Source: Lachnospiraceae bacterium AD3010 | Lineage (GTDB): Bacteria; Bacillota; Clostridia; Lachnospirales; Lachnospiraceae | DNA: 56,088 nucleotides | Reading direction: 5' to 3' | Assembly (NCBI GenBank): GCA_000622025.1 | Contig: KK211390.1 | Span: 66,314 to 122,401, forward strand | Shown here: positions 16,304-24,366 of the stretch, in pieces | Layout of the letters: each line of letters starts with the position of its first letter | Position numbering within the stretch: position 1 is the stretch's first letter | Translations under genes and position numbers: made by a program | The notes under the pieces: generated by a model | Database searches by the model: none | What the model was told of the DNA's origin: nothing | Seen by the model: the letters and a program-made list of their open reading frames with translations, nothing else

Positions 16304-17211
16304 TCAAATTCTCCGATCAGCATGATCTCGGGCTCAAGCTCCACCCCGGATCCTTCCTTAACAACCGACTGAATCTTTTTTATCAGTCTGTAAACATCAT
16401 TTGAGGTGGCATTCCCCTTGTTTATGATAAAACCACAGTGTTTTTCCGATACAAAAGCACCGCCCACGGAAAAACCGGAAAGTCCCGCATCCATAATAAG
16501 CTTTCCGGCGAAATGTCCCTCAGGCCTCTTAAATGTACTGCCGGCGCTGGGGAATTCCAGAGGCTGCTTCTCACGCCTCTTTGCCGAGAGTTCCTCCATT
16601 TTTGCCCCTATCTCTTCTGAATTTCCGGGGCTTAAGGAAAAGACGATCTTGAGTACAGTCAGACCTTCTTTCCTGACGATACTCTTACGGTAGCCAAAGC
16701 CCATTTCACTATTGCTGAAGGTCACCCTCTCACCATCCGGAGTCAGGACCTCCACAAGCTTCACCACATCCTTCATCTCTCCGCCGTAGGCTCCGGCATT
16801 CATAACCATTGCGCCCCCCGCGGTTCCGGGAATGCCTGAAGCGAATTCAAAGCCCGTGAGAGAGTTCTTGCGGGCCGCATCTGCTATCCTTGAAAGCAGC
16901 GCTCCTGCCCCTGCGTGTATCTCGGTTCCGGAGACCTCAATATCCGAAAAGGCTTCGGTGACAGCAATTATCGCCCCTCTGTATCCTCTGTCCGAAACCA
17001 GGAGATTGCTGCCGTTACCGATAATAAAGTACTCCTCCTCTTCCTCCCTGAAAAAACGGATGAGCTCCGAAAGCTGATCCGCATTTTCCGGCATAAGAAA
17101 AAGATCCGCCGTTCCGCCTGTGCGGAAGGTGGTGTGCGCCTTCATGGATTCGTTAATTAAAATCCTGTCTTCAGGCAGGATCCTTTTGATGGTGTCAATA
17201 ATACTATTCAT
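16300..17211 (-). CDS. murB: UDP-N-acetylmuramate dehydrogenase
   Basis: FAD enzyme of peptidoglycan synthesis that reduces UDP-GlcNAc-enolpyruvate to UDP-MurNAc. The 303 residues show THTTFRTGG-like binding (AHTTFRTGGTADLF, about residue 25), IGNGSNLLVSD (about 63), GFEFASGIPGTAGGAMVMNAGAYGG in the middle, and FPSAGSTFKRP (about 222). The C-terminal HCGFIINKGNATSNDV is typical. This is the short type common in Firmicutes. It begins the murB-rapZ-whiA-crh-kinase unit after a repeat-filled gap. Confidence 0.97.
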   Translation of the reverse strand: MNSIIDTIKRILPEDRILINESMKAHTTFRTGGTADLFLMPENADQLSELIRFFREEEEEYFIIGNGSNLLVSDRGYRGAIIAVTEAFSDIEVSGTEIHAGAGALLSRIADAARKNSLTGFEFASGIPGTAGGAMVMNAGAYGGEMKDVVKLVEVLTPDGERVTFSNSEMGFGYRKSIVRKEGLTVLKIVFSLSPGNSEEIGAKMEELSAKRREKQPLEFPSAGSTFKRPEGHFAGKLIMDAGLSGFSVGGAFVSEKHCGFIINKGNATSNDVYRLIKKIQSVVKEGSGVELEPEIMLIGEFE

Positions 17212-17225
17212 TAGAAATCACTGTT

Positions 17226-17440
17226 GCGTTACTGTTTGTAATCCTGAGCGAAGCGGAGACCCACCGGACATTTTTCCTTCCGGTGGGAAGATTCTTCGGG
17301 CTCCGCCCTCAGAATGACATAATAGCTCCGCCCTCAGAATGACATAATAACTCCGCCCTCAGAATGACAGGCTTATTGTCATCCTGAGCGTATTATTGTC
17401 ATCCTGAGCGAAGCGAAGGATCTTTACGGGGCACTGCCCT
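17226..17440. repeat. Complex hairpin-repeat cluster between glcK and murB
   Basis: It contains a plus-strand copy interrupted by the hairpin CCCACCGGA/TCCGGTGGG. A minus-strand copy with GGGC/GCCC inner stem and GGA triloop follows (17288-17319), with about two extra 26-bp tandem copies of its right half. A truncated copy and a complete plus-strand GAA copy (17399-17425) follow. The cluster ends in a GGGC-ACT-GCCC hairpin shared with the cluster at 19.4 kb. Confidence 0.85.
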
Positions 17441-17443
17441 AAA

Positions 17444-18385
17444 TCATATCAGCAGCGCAGCGGCGCCGTAGATCCCGCCGTCATTTCCCAGAGTCGCTCT
17501 GGTGAAAATCGTATCCCCGCTTGCGTGAAAAACATGTTCCCTGAAGTTTTTTGTGATGTAGGGCATGATAACGTCTCCGGACATGGAAACGCCTCCGCCG
17601 ATTATTATTATCTCAGGATTAAGTACCCCTGCCACCACCGAAAGGCCGGTTCCCAGGTACTTTCCGAATCTCTCGGCTACCCTTATGGAAAGCTCGTCTC
17701 CGTTTTTTACCGCTTCCCACATATTTTTGGAGTCAAGAGGCTTATTTCTCATCTCGGATGCTTCATCCGGATTATTCTCCAGCTCTTCCTTTAAGAGCCT
17801 TACTATTCCCGTGGCAGAGGCAAACTGCTCAAGGCAGCCTCTGTTTCCGCAGTTACAGGGTTCCTCCGTATCGGTTCCCGTGTAGATATGTCCTATCTCT
17901 CCCGCTGCACCCCGGGTTCCGGTAACGATCTGCCCGTTAATGATGACTCCGCCTCCGATACCGGTTCCGAGAGTGACCATTACAATATTCTTATAGCCCT
18001 TTCCGGCTCCCATCCAGGCTTCGCCGAGCGCCGCCACATTGGCATCATTTCCGGCCTTTACCTTAAGCCTTCCGTCAAAGCAGGCCGCCAGCTTCTCCTC
18101 CACGTTAAAGGTATCATTCCAGTGAAGATTTACAGCCTTCCTGATAATTCCCCTATCGTCCACGGGTCCGGGAAGCCCCAGGCCAACGCCCAGGATCTCG
18201 CTGTCGCTTATCCCCTTTTCCTTTGACTTTGCATCAATCGAAGATGCTATATCGGGAAGTATGGCCTCCCCGTTATTATCCGTGTTCGTGGGAATGGACC
18301 ACTTTTCAATGAGTTCCCCTTCCCCTGAAAAAAGGCCTATCTTTACTGATGTGCCTCCCACATCAACACCGTAAACATAGCTCAT
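17444..18385 (-). CDS. glcK: ROK family glucokinase
   Basis: ATP-dependent glucose phosphorylation, the entry to glycolysis for non-PTS glucose. The ROK features are GVDVGGTSVKIGLF at the N-terminus, GNDANVAALGE (about residue 112), GTGIGGGVI (about 141), GEIGHI (about 162) and the zinc-binding CNCGNRGCLEQ (about 178). 313 residues fits. Its ATG directly follows the hprK stop (TAAATG), so glucose kinase and HPr kinase are made from one message. ROK repressors would have an N-terminal helix-turn-helix, which is absent. Confidence 0.95.
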   Translation of the reverse strand: MSYVYGVDVGGTSVKIGLFSGEGELIEKWSIPTNTDNNGEAILPDIASSIDAKSKEKGISDSEILGVGLGLPGPVDDRGIIRKAVNLHWNDTFNVEEKLAACFDGRLKVKAGNDANVAALGEAWMGAGKGYKNIVMVTLGTGIGGGVIINGQIVTGTRGAAGEIGHIYTGTDTEEPCNCGNRGCLEQFASATGIVRLLKEELENNPDEASEMRNKPLDSKNMWEAVKNGDELSIRVAERFGKYLGTGLSVVAGVLNPEIIIIGGGVSMSGDVIMPYITKNFREHVFHASGDTIFTRATLGNDGGIYGAAALLI

Positions 18386-19321
18386 TTACTGATCCTCCCG
18401 ATTTTTCTTCAGATTATCCTGTACCCTCTTATAGAGCTCCTGCGCTGCGTTGTAGCCCATCTTCTTCTGCCTGTAATTGATGGCCGCGGTCTCACAGATG
18501 ATGGCCAGATTTCTTCCGGGACGGATGGGTATATTGTGACAGACAACCCTTTTCCCAAGGTACTCGGTGTACTCCTCCTCCATACCGAGGCGGTCGTAGT
18601 CCTTGTCCTTGTCCCAGTCCTCAAGCTTTATAACAAGATCTATACTCTGGGTCTCCTTTACGGAGGTGGCACCGAAAAGTGCCTTTACATCGATTATCCC
18701 TATACCCCGAAGCTCGATAAAGTGCTTTGTTATATCCGGTGCGGAACCGATAAGTGTATCGTCACTGACCTTCCTAATCTCCACAACGTCATCGGATATA
18801 AGCCTGTGTCCTCTCTTTACCAGCTCCAGCGCAGCCTCACTCTTTCCTATGCCGCTCTCACCGGTGATAAGCAGTCCCTCACCGTTAACGTCAACAAGCA
18901 CTCCGTGTATGGAAATACAGGGCGCAAGCTTGACATTGAGCCATCTGATGGTCTCCGCCATAAAGTCGGAAGTGGATTTCGAAGTTTTTAAAAGAGGCAC
19001 CTGATTTTCACCGGCGTACCACATAAATTTCTCGTCCGGCTCCAGATCTCTGCAGAAGATAACACAGGGAATTCCGCTGGACAGAAGCTTTCCGTATATC
19101 TCATCCTTCCTGCTCTCGTCCATCTCCAGCATATATGAATACTCCACAAAACCCACTATCTCCACCCTTGAGGATTCAAAGTGGTCGAAAAAGCCCGTGA
19201 GCTGCAGTGCAGGCCTGTTTATCTCGGGCTGGGTGATATTCACACTGTCGATGGGAATATCGGGAGTAAGATTATACAGATTCATTTTGTCGATAAAGTT
19301 TTTCAGGGAAACCGTTGCCAT
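18386..19321 (-). CDS. hprK: HPr kinase/phosphorylase
   Basis: Bifunctional enzyme that phosphorylates Ser46 of HPr or Crh using ATP when glycolytic intermediates are high, and reverses this with phosphate. The 311 residues contain the P-loop GESGIGKSE (about residue 155), the following RLISDDVVEI, and the signature ELRGIGIIDVKALFG (about 203). The N-terminal domain is typical of the family. Together with glcK and the Crh-like gene 4-5 kb downstream it forms a local catabolite-control module. Confidence 0.97.
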   Translation of the reverse strand: MATVSLKNFIDKMNLYNLTPDIPIDSVNITQPEINRPALQLTGFFDHFESSRVEIVGFVEYSYMLEMDESRKDEIYGKLLSSGIPCVIFCRDLEPDEKFMWYAGENQVPLLKTSKSTSDFMAETIRWLNVKLAPCISIHGVLVDVNGEGLLITGESGIGKSEAALELVKRGHRLISDDVVEIRKVSDDTLIGSAPDITKHFIELRGIGIIDVKALFGATSVKETQSIDLVIKLEDWDKDKDYDRLGMEEEYTEYLGKRVVCHNIPIRPGRNLAIICETAAINYRQKKMGYNAAQELYKRVQDNLKKNREDQ

Positions 19322-19350
19322 GGCCTTGGATGACGCTCCTTTCCGTTATT

Positions 19351-19592
19351 TAAGATCCTTCGCTTACGCTCAGGAAGGAAAAATGTCCAGTGGACATTTT
19401 TCGGGCACGCTTTGACGCGCTATGCGCGGCAGTGCCCCGTAAAGATCCTTCGCTTCGCTCAGGATGACAATAAGCCTGTCATTCTGAGGGCTTCGCTGCC
19501 ACTCTGTCATTCTGAGGGCTTCGCTGCCACTCTGTCATTCTGAGGGCTTCGCTGCCTCTCTGTCATTCTGAGGGCTTCGCCCGAAGAATCTT
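19351..19592. repeat. Hairpin-repeat cluster between uvrC and hprK
   Basis: First comes a minus-strand copy with GTAA loop, whose tail is replaced by a 10-bp hairpin (AAAAATGTCC-AGT-GGACATTTTT, 19379-19401). A GGGCAC/GTGCCC arm follows, then a complete minus-strand GAA copy (19441-19469). Four tandem, about 29-bp units starting TGTCATTCTGAGGGC end the cluster; the last is complete with a GGGC-TTC-GCCC inner stem. This fills the 289-base gap. Confidence 0.85.
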
Positions 19593-19610
19593 CTTCAGTA
19601 TACCATCATT

Positions 19611-21482
19611 TCACTCATTATGAAAGAAAGCAAAGACCGCCTCCGCCGACCTTTTATTCATTTCAGGCACGGCAGCGAGTTCCTCCTCCGACGCTTCTTT
19701 TATATTCTCTACGGAGCCGAATTCCCGGAGAAGAGCCTTTCTCCTGGTATCGCCAATACCCTGTATATCATCTAAGATGGAGTGGAGCTGGTTCTTCCCG
19801 TGGAGTGAGCGGAAGTAATCAATGGCAAAGCGGTGGGTCTCATCCTGTATCCTGGTCACGAGACGGAAGCACTCCGAATGACTGTCCACCGGCAGCTCTT
19901 CATTATTGAAATAGATCCCCCGGGTTCTGTGGTGATCGTCCTTTACCATACCTGCCACCGGAATATCGAGCTTTAAGCGTGACAGAACATTTAAGGCAAT
20001 ATTTACCTGTCCCTTTCCGCCGTCCATAAGTATAAGGTCCGGAAATCTCACAAAGGAATCCCCTTCCGCTTCGCTGCCGTCAGCATTTACAAGCCTCTCA
20101 AACCTGCGGGTCAGGACCTCTTCCATTGAAGCATAATCATTCGGTCCCTGCACACTCTTTATCCGAAACTTCCTGTAATCGGAATTCTTTGCTCTCCCGC
20201 CTTCAAAAACGACCATGCTGCCCACGGACTCAAAACCGCTGATATTGGATATGTCGTAGGACTCTATCCTGTCGGCACTGTCGATACCTATGATCCCCGC
20301 AAGCTCCGCCGCGGCTCCCCTGGTCTTTTCCTCGCTCCTCCTAAGCTTTTCACGATCCGTTTCAAGGATAAGCTCCGCGTTCTTTTTCGCCAGCCGGAGA
20401 AGCCTCTCCTTCATACCTCTCTTCGGGATAATGAGTGAGACCGCGGCTCCTCTTTTGCCGCTCAGCCACTCCTCGATTATCCCGTGATCCTCAATATCCG
20501 TTTCCAGCATGATCTCCTTCGGTATAAAGGGTGTTCCCGAATAGAACTGCTTAACAAAGCTTCCCAGTATTTCTGAGGTTCCAAGATCACGGACGCCTGT
20601 CATATAATAATGATCCCGTCCGGTGAGCCGCCCCTCCCGGATAAAGAAGATCTGTACCACAGCCTCATCCTCATCCGTCTTGCAGGCAACGATATCCCGG
20701 TCATCATTTTCTCCGGCAAGGGTTATCTTCTGCTTCTGGGCAACACTCTGTACTGAGCCCAGAAGATCCCTCCAGGTAATGGCATCCTCATACCTCAGTT
20801 CCTCCGAGGCCTTTTCCATCTTCTCCTTAAGCATAGAAAGTATGGGGGTATAATTACCGTTCAGGAAATCAAGGGCGCCGTTCACTGCCTCACGGTACTC
20901 TTCCTCAGAAACACAGCCGCTCCTGCAGGGGCCGGAGCACTGCTTAATGTGGTAATTCAGACAGGGCCTGTCCTTATCCCTGTCCCTCGGAAGTACCCTG
21001 TTGCAGGTACGGAGGCCGTAGATCTTATTGATAAGCTCTATGGTATCCCTTACCGCCCAGGCGGAGGTATAGGGTCCGAAAAGACGCTGCCCCGTTTTCC
21101 TGTCCGTCCCGGTATCTCCCCGGGGTCTCCTGCTGAAAAGGATCCTGGGATAAGCTTCATTCACGGTGACCCTTATATAAGGATAGCTCTTATCATCCTT
21201 CAGCATTGTATTGTATCTGGGACGATGCTTCTTTATAAGATTGGACTCTAAAACAAGAGCCTCCATCTCAGAATCGGTGACGATATACTCAAAGTACGCA
21301 ATATGCGTCACCATCTTCGTGATCTTGGGGCTCTTTTTATTCTTCCTGAAATAGCTGTGTACCCGGTTAAAAAGATTTACCGCTTTTCCGACATAGATGA
21401 TCTCGTCATCATCGGCATGCATAAGATATACTCCGGGTTTTTTCGGAAGTACTTTTAAGCTTTCTTCGATGTCAAATTCCAT
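19611..21482 (-). CDS. uvrC: UvrABC excinuclease subunit C
   Basis: Makes both incisions around bulky DNA lesions in nucleotide excision repair. The 623 residues show the GIY-YIG nuclease domain (PGVYLMHADDDEIIYVGKAVNL, about residues 15-40). LNYHIKQCSGPC lies near 180, the UVR motif near 210, and the RNase H-like second nuclease domain (ESYDISNISG, about 410). A C-terminal helix-hairpin-helix (IQGIGDTRRKALLREFGS) closes the protein. It begins 14 bases after ftsH and is followed by the repeat cluster before hprK. Confidence 0.98.
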   Translation of the reverse strand: MEFDIEESLKVLPKKPGVYLMHADDDEIIYVGKAVNLFNRVHSYFRKNKKSPKITKMVTHIAYFEYIVTDSEMEALVLESNLIKKHRPRYNTMLKDDKSYPYIRVTVNEAYPRILFSRRPRGDTGTDRKTGQRLFGPYTSAWAVRDTIELINKIYGLRTCNRVLPRDRDKDRPCLNYHIKQCSGPCRSGCVSEEEYREAVNGALDFLNGNYTPILSMLKEKMEKASEELRYEDAITWRDLLGSVQSVAQKQKITLAGENDDRDIVACKTDEDEAVVQIFFIREGRLTGRDHYYMTGVRDLGTSEILGSFVKQFYSGTPFIPKEIMLETDIEDHGIIEEWLSGKRGAAVSLIIPKRGMKERLLRLAKKNAELILETDREKLRRSEEKTRGAAAELAGIIGIDSADRIESYDISNISGFESVGSMVVFEGGRAKNSDYRKFRIKSVQGPNDYASMEEVLTRRFERLVNADGSEAEGDSFVRFPDLILMDGGKGQVNIALNVLSRLKLDIPVAGMVKDDHHRTRGIYFNNEELPVDSHSECFRLVTRIQDETHRFAIDYFRSLHGKNQLHSILDDIQGIGDTRRKALLREFGSVENIKEASEEELAAVPEMNKRSAEAVFAFFHNE

Positions 21483-21496
21483 CTACAAATCCGGGA

Positions 21497-23752
21497 TCAT
21501 CCGGGGATCCCGCCATTATCTCCGTCTGCTCCTCCGGCACTGCCGCCGTTCGATTCACCCGTATCCGCTCCCGTGTTCTCAGTACCGTCTTGGAGCTCAC
21601 CCTGCTTCCCTCCGGCATTCCTGTCGGGGATAAGGCTGTCATCAATGGTAAAATCAATCTGCTGTCCGGGCATATGGTTCTGAGGCGCATTATTTCTTGC
21701 CTGCCAGTCATTCTGCAGAGGATATCCACTGTTGCCCGCAGTATTGTTTCCCGTATTATTAACGCTGTCCTGCCGTAAGCTCAGTTCCTTCTGCTCCGGC
21801 TCATCCTCCGGGGGAGCTGTATCCTCCTCATCCTTTCTGTCCCGCTTTGCCTCCTTAAATCTCTCTTCATAGGACTTCTTCTCGGGAACGGGGATGCCCT
21901 TTTCCTTGCAGTAGATCTTCATAAATTCAGCGCCGGTAATGGTCTCTCTCTTGATAAGGAAGGCAGCAAGCTTATCCAGAAGCTTCCTGTTCTCCTTTAA
22001 GAGCTTCTTTGCTTCCTTATAGGATTCCTTAAGGAGCTTCATCACCTCATTATCTATATCCGCTGCAGTCTCATCAGAGCAGTTAAGCACCGCCCGTCCG
22101 TCAAGATAGCGGTCCTCTATGGATTCCAGACTTACAAGGCCGAACTTCTTACTCATTCCGTACTGGGTCACCATGGCTCTGGCGATCTTCGTTGCCTTCT
22201 CAATATCATTTGAAGCTCCCGTGGTAACCGTGTCAAATACCAGCTCCTCCGCAGCTCTTCCCGCCAGGGTCGTCACAAGCATAGCCCTTAGCTCAGCTTC
22301 GCTGTTTAGGTACTTCTCCTCCTCCGGCACCTGCATTACATAACCCAGAGCTCCCATGGTACGGGGCACAATGGTTATCTTCTGCACAGGCTCACTGTTT
22401 TTCTGAAGGGCTGAAACAAGTGCATGGCCTATCTCATGGTAGGAAACTATACGTCTCTCTTCCTTACTTAATACCCGGTCCTTCTTTTCCTTACCTACAA
22501 GGACTATCTCCACAGCATCCATAAGGTCTTTCTGTGAAACGTACTCCCTGCCGGCTTTGACTGCATTAATGGCAGCCTCATTCACCATGTTCGCAAGATC
22601 CGACCCCACGGCACCGCTGGTTGCCAGCGCCACGTCCTCGAAATTAACCGTCTCATCAAGCTTAACGTCCTTTGCATGAACCTTAAGCGTATCTATCCTT
22701 CCCTTCAGATCCGGCTTGTCAACTATTATCCTCCGGTCAAAACGGCCCGGGCGGAGAAGTGCCTTATCCAGGGTCTCCGGTCTGTTGGTGGCGCCAAGGA
22801 TCAGTATTCCCTTGGAGGTATCGAAGCCGTCCATTTCGGAAAGAAGCTGATTTAAGGTCTGCTCCCTCTCGTCATTTCCTCCGTATCTCGAATCCCTGCT
22901 CTTTCCTATGGCATCTATCTCATCGATAAAGATAATGCAGGGGGCGTTTTTCTCGGCTTCCCTGAAAAGATCCCGGACTCTGGAAGCACCTACGCCTACG
23001 AACATTTCCACGAAGTCAGAGCCCGCCAAAGAGAAGAAGGGCACATGGGCTTCACCCGCAACAGCCTTTGCGAGCAGGGTTTTTCCTGTTCCCGGAGGCC
23101 CCACAAGCAGCGCTCCCTTGGGAAGTCTCGCGCCTATCCGTGAATACTTGGCGGGGTTATGGAGGAAATCCACTACCTCCTGCAGTGATTCCTTCGCCTC
23201 ATCCTGACCTGCCACATCCTTAAATGTAACCCCGGTCTCTTTCTGCACATAAACCTTGGCATTGCTGCGGCCGACACCCATCATGCCTCCGCCGCCCATA
23301 CGCTTCATTAAAAGGTAGGTGAGTCCGCATACAAGAAGGATGGGAAAAACATAGCCGATAAAGCCGGAAACCATGGCTCCCGATCTGTCCGGAACCTGAC
23401 TCTTGAAGTCTATTCCTGCTTCCGTCAGCCTGTCCGTAAGGAGCGGATCATCCATTATTCCCGTATAATATGTCATCTGCATGGAAAGAGGACTTTTACT
23501 CTTATCATCCTTCGGATAGATGGTGATCTTATCCGGATCTATCTCCACGCTTCCGATCTGATTCGCGGATATCATAGAGAGAAATTGGGAATAGCTGATC
23601 TCCTGAGTGGAATTTCTGGTGACAAGGCTGCTCATCATACTCATACAGAAGAAAGTAAGGATCGTAGCCACTATCATTGCGATCAGGGTCTGTCTGTTCC
23701 GGGGATTTCTCCCGCCGTTATTATTATTCTGATTATTGTTGTTTTCGTTCAT
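21497..23752 (-). CDS. ftsH: ATP-dependent zinc metalloprotease FtsH
   Basis: Membrane-anchored AAA+ protease that degrades misfolded membrane proteins and regulators. After an Asn-rich leader come two membrane segments (about residues 25-45 and 125-145). They are followed by Walker A GPPGTGKT (about 218), Walker [15 protein letters not shown] [12 protein letters not shown], and the zinc site YHEIGHAL (HExxH satisfied; HEAGH is commoner). About 130 residues at the C-terminus are Asn/Gly/Glu-rich and look disordered, longer than usual. Length 751. Its leader probably contains the 90-bp structured repeat at 23771-23860. Confidence 0.97.
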   Translation of the reverse strand: MNENNNNQNNNNGGRNPRNRQTLIAMIVATILTFFCMSMMSSLVTRNSTQEISYSQFLSMISANQIGSVEIDPDKITIYPKDDKSKSPLSMQMTYYTGIMDDPLLTDRLTEAGIDFKSQVPDRSGAMVSGFIGYVFPILLVCGLTYLLMKRMGGGGMMGVGRSNAKVYVQKETGVTFKDVAGQDEAKESLQEVVDFLHNPAKYSRIGARLPKGALLVGPPGTGKTLLAKAVAGEAHVPFFSLAGSDFVEMFVGVGASRVRDLFREAEKNAPCIIFIDEIDAIGKSRDSRYGGNDEREQTLNQLLSEMDGFDTSKGILILGATNRPETLDKALLRPGRFDRRIIVDKPDLKGRIDTLKVHAKDVKLDETVNFEDVALATSGAVGSDLANMVNEAAINAVKAGREYVSQKDLMDAVEIVLVGKEKKDRVLSKEERRIVSYHEIGHALVSALQKNSEPVQKITIVPRTMGALGYVMQVPEEEKYLNSEAELRAMLVTTLAGRAAEELVFDTVTTGASNDIEKATKIARAMVTQYGMSKKFGLVSLESIEDRYLDGRAVLNCSDETAADIDNEVMKLLKESYKEAKKLLKENRKLLDKLAAFLIKRETITGAEFMKIYCKEKGIPVPEKKSYEERFKEAKRDRKDEEDTAPPEDEPEQKELSLRQDSVNNTGNNTAGNSGYPLQNDWQARNNAPQNHMPGQQIDFTIDDSLIPDRNAGGKQGELQDGTENTGADTGESNGGSAGGADGDNGGIPG

Positions 23753-23770
23753 GATTATTCACTCGGTTGA

Positions 23771-23860
23771 AAGATCCTTACTGTTGCTTCGCAACCCCTC
23801 GCCGGGGCGGCATCCCACATCTTCGATGTGGGATAAGCGTCGCTGGCGCTCAGGATGACA
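23771..23860 (-). repeat. 90-bp multi-arm hairpin repeat in the ftsH leader
   Basis: Identical over 90 bases to 1497-1586 in opposite orientation. The minus strand runs from TGTCATCCTGAG to AAGGATCTT, so the outer ATCCT/AGGAT pair encloses the arms CCCACATC-GAA-GATGTGGG and GTTGC-GAA-GCAAC plus a CCCC/GGGG arm. It lies between the proposed ftsH promoter and start codon, so it would be transcribed as leader RNA. Confidence 0.85.
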
Positions 23861-23883
23861 ATACTGTGGTTTTGCATTTCTCC

Positions 23884-23912
23884 ATCATAAAGCCACTTGC
23901 CTAAAAACGCAA
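23884..23912 (-). promoter_or_regulatory. Probable sigma-A promoter of ftsH
   Basis: Minus-strand TTGCGT (23907-23912), 17-base spacer, TATGAT (23884-23889). It lies directly after the terminator hairpin of the PilZ gene and about 130 bases upstream of the ftsH start. Confidence 0.6.
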
Positions 23913-23956
23913 GCAATAAAATACCCTCCTGCTGTAATGTCCGCAACAGGAGGGTA
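23913..23956 (-). terminator. Terminator-like hairpin after the PilZ gene
   Basis: The perfect 10-bp stem TACCCTCCTG/CAGGAGGGTA (23922-23931 with 23947-23956) is followed on the minus strand by TTTTATT. The tail is short, so efficiency is uncertain. It abuts the proposed ftsH -35 element. Confidence 0.7.
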
Positions 23957-23983
23957 CCAGAGCTTATTTTGATTCTGTGAGCA

Positions 23984-24322
23984 TCAGTCGCCGGAATTTC
24001 CTATGTGCTTGAAGAGATATTCAAGTACATCCGGTGTGAACTTCTTGGCACTTATTCCAACGGTATAGGTGCCGTCATCGCGCTTTACCATACGTGCAAC
24101 GGTAGCGTACATAATAACAGTATCCGCAACGATGATGATGTCCTTATTGGCTATATCCGGCCGGTCATCCTTCATCCAGAGTCCCATACCCCGGGGACTC
24201 GCATCCTCCACCATCACGTACAGGGTTTCGCCGGTGTCACAGAGCACGATAACACTCGGTGCCTTGAACTCGACTCTCCCTATCTTCCGCTTGTCGCTGG
24301 TTACCTCTGCCTCCAATGTCAT
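23984..24322 (-). CDS. Small PilZ-domain protein
   Basis: 112-residue single-domain protein with both PilZ c-di-GMP-binding motifs: RxxxR (RKIGR, residues 12-16) and the D/NxSxxG motif (DASPRGMGL, about residues 40-48). PilZ proteins sense cyclic di-GMP and alter motility or surface-structure export; the partner cannot be read from sequence. AGGAGGAGGT precedes the ATG. It follows the giant coiled-coil surface protein gene after 44 bases with no terminator between, so the two are probably co-transcribed. Confidence 0.82.
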   Translation of the reverse strand: MTLEAEVTSDKRKIGRVEFKAPSVIVLCDTGETLYVMVEDASPRGMGLWMKDDRPDIANKDIIIVADTVIMYATVARMVKRDDGTYTVGISAKKFTPDVLEYLFKHIGNSGD

Positions 24323-24366
24323 TTAAGTGTACCTCCTCCTAAAATTCTATTACCCCATACTGTTAC

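Noticed and set aside
19470-19592. Regularly spaced 29-bp repeats resembling a small CRISPR array
   Set aside because: Units are directly adjacent with no spacers, and they match the hairpin-repeat family; no cas genes are present.
23755-23946. 63-codon minus-strand frame upstream of ftsH
   Set aside because: Its C-terminal half is the 90-bp repeat and its start lies in the terminator hairpin; no ribosome-binding site.
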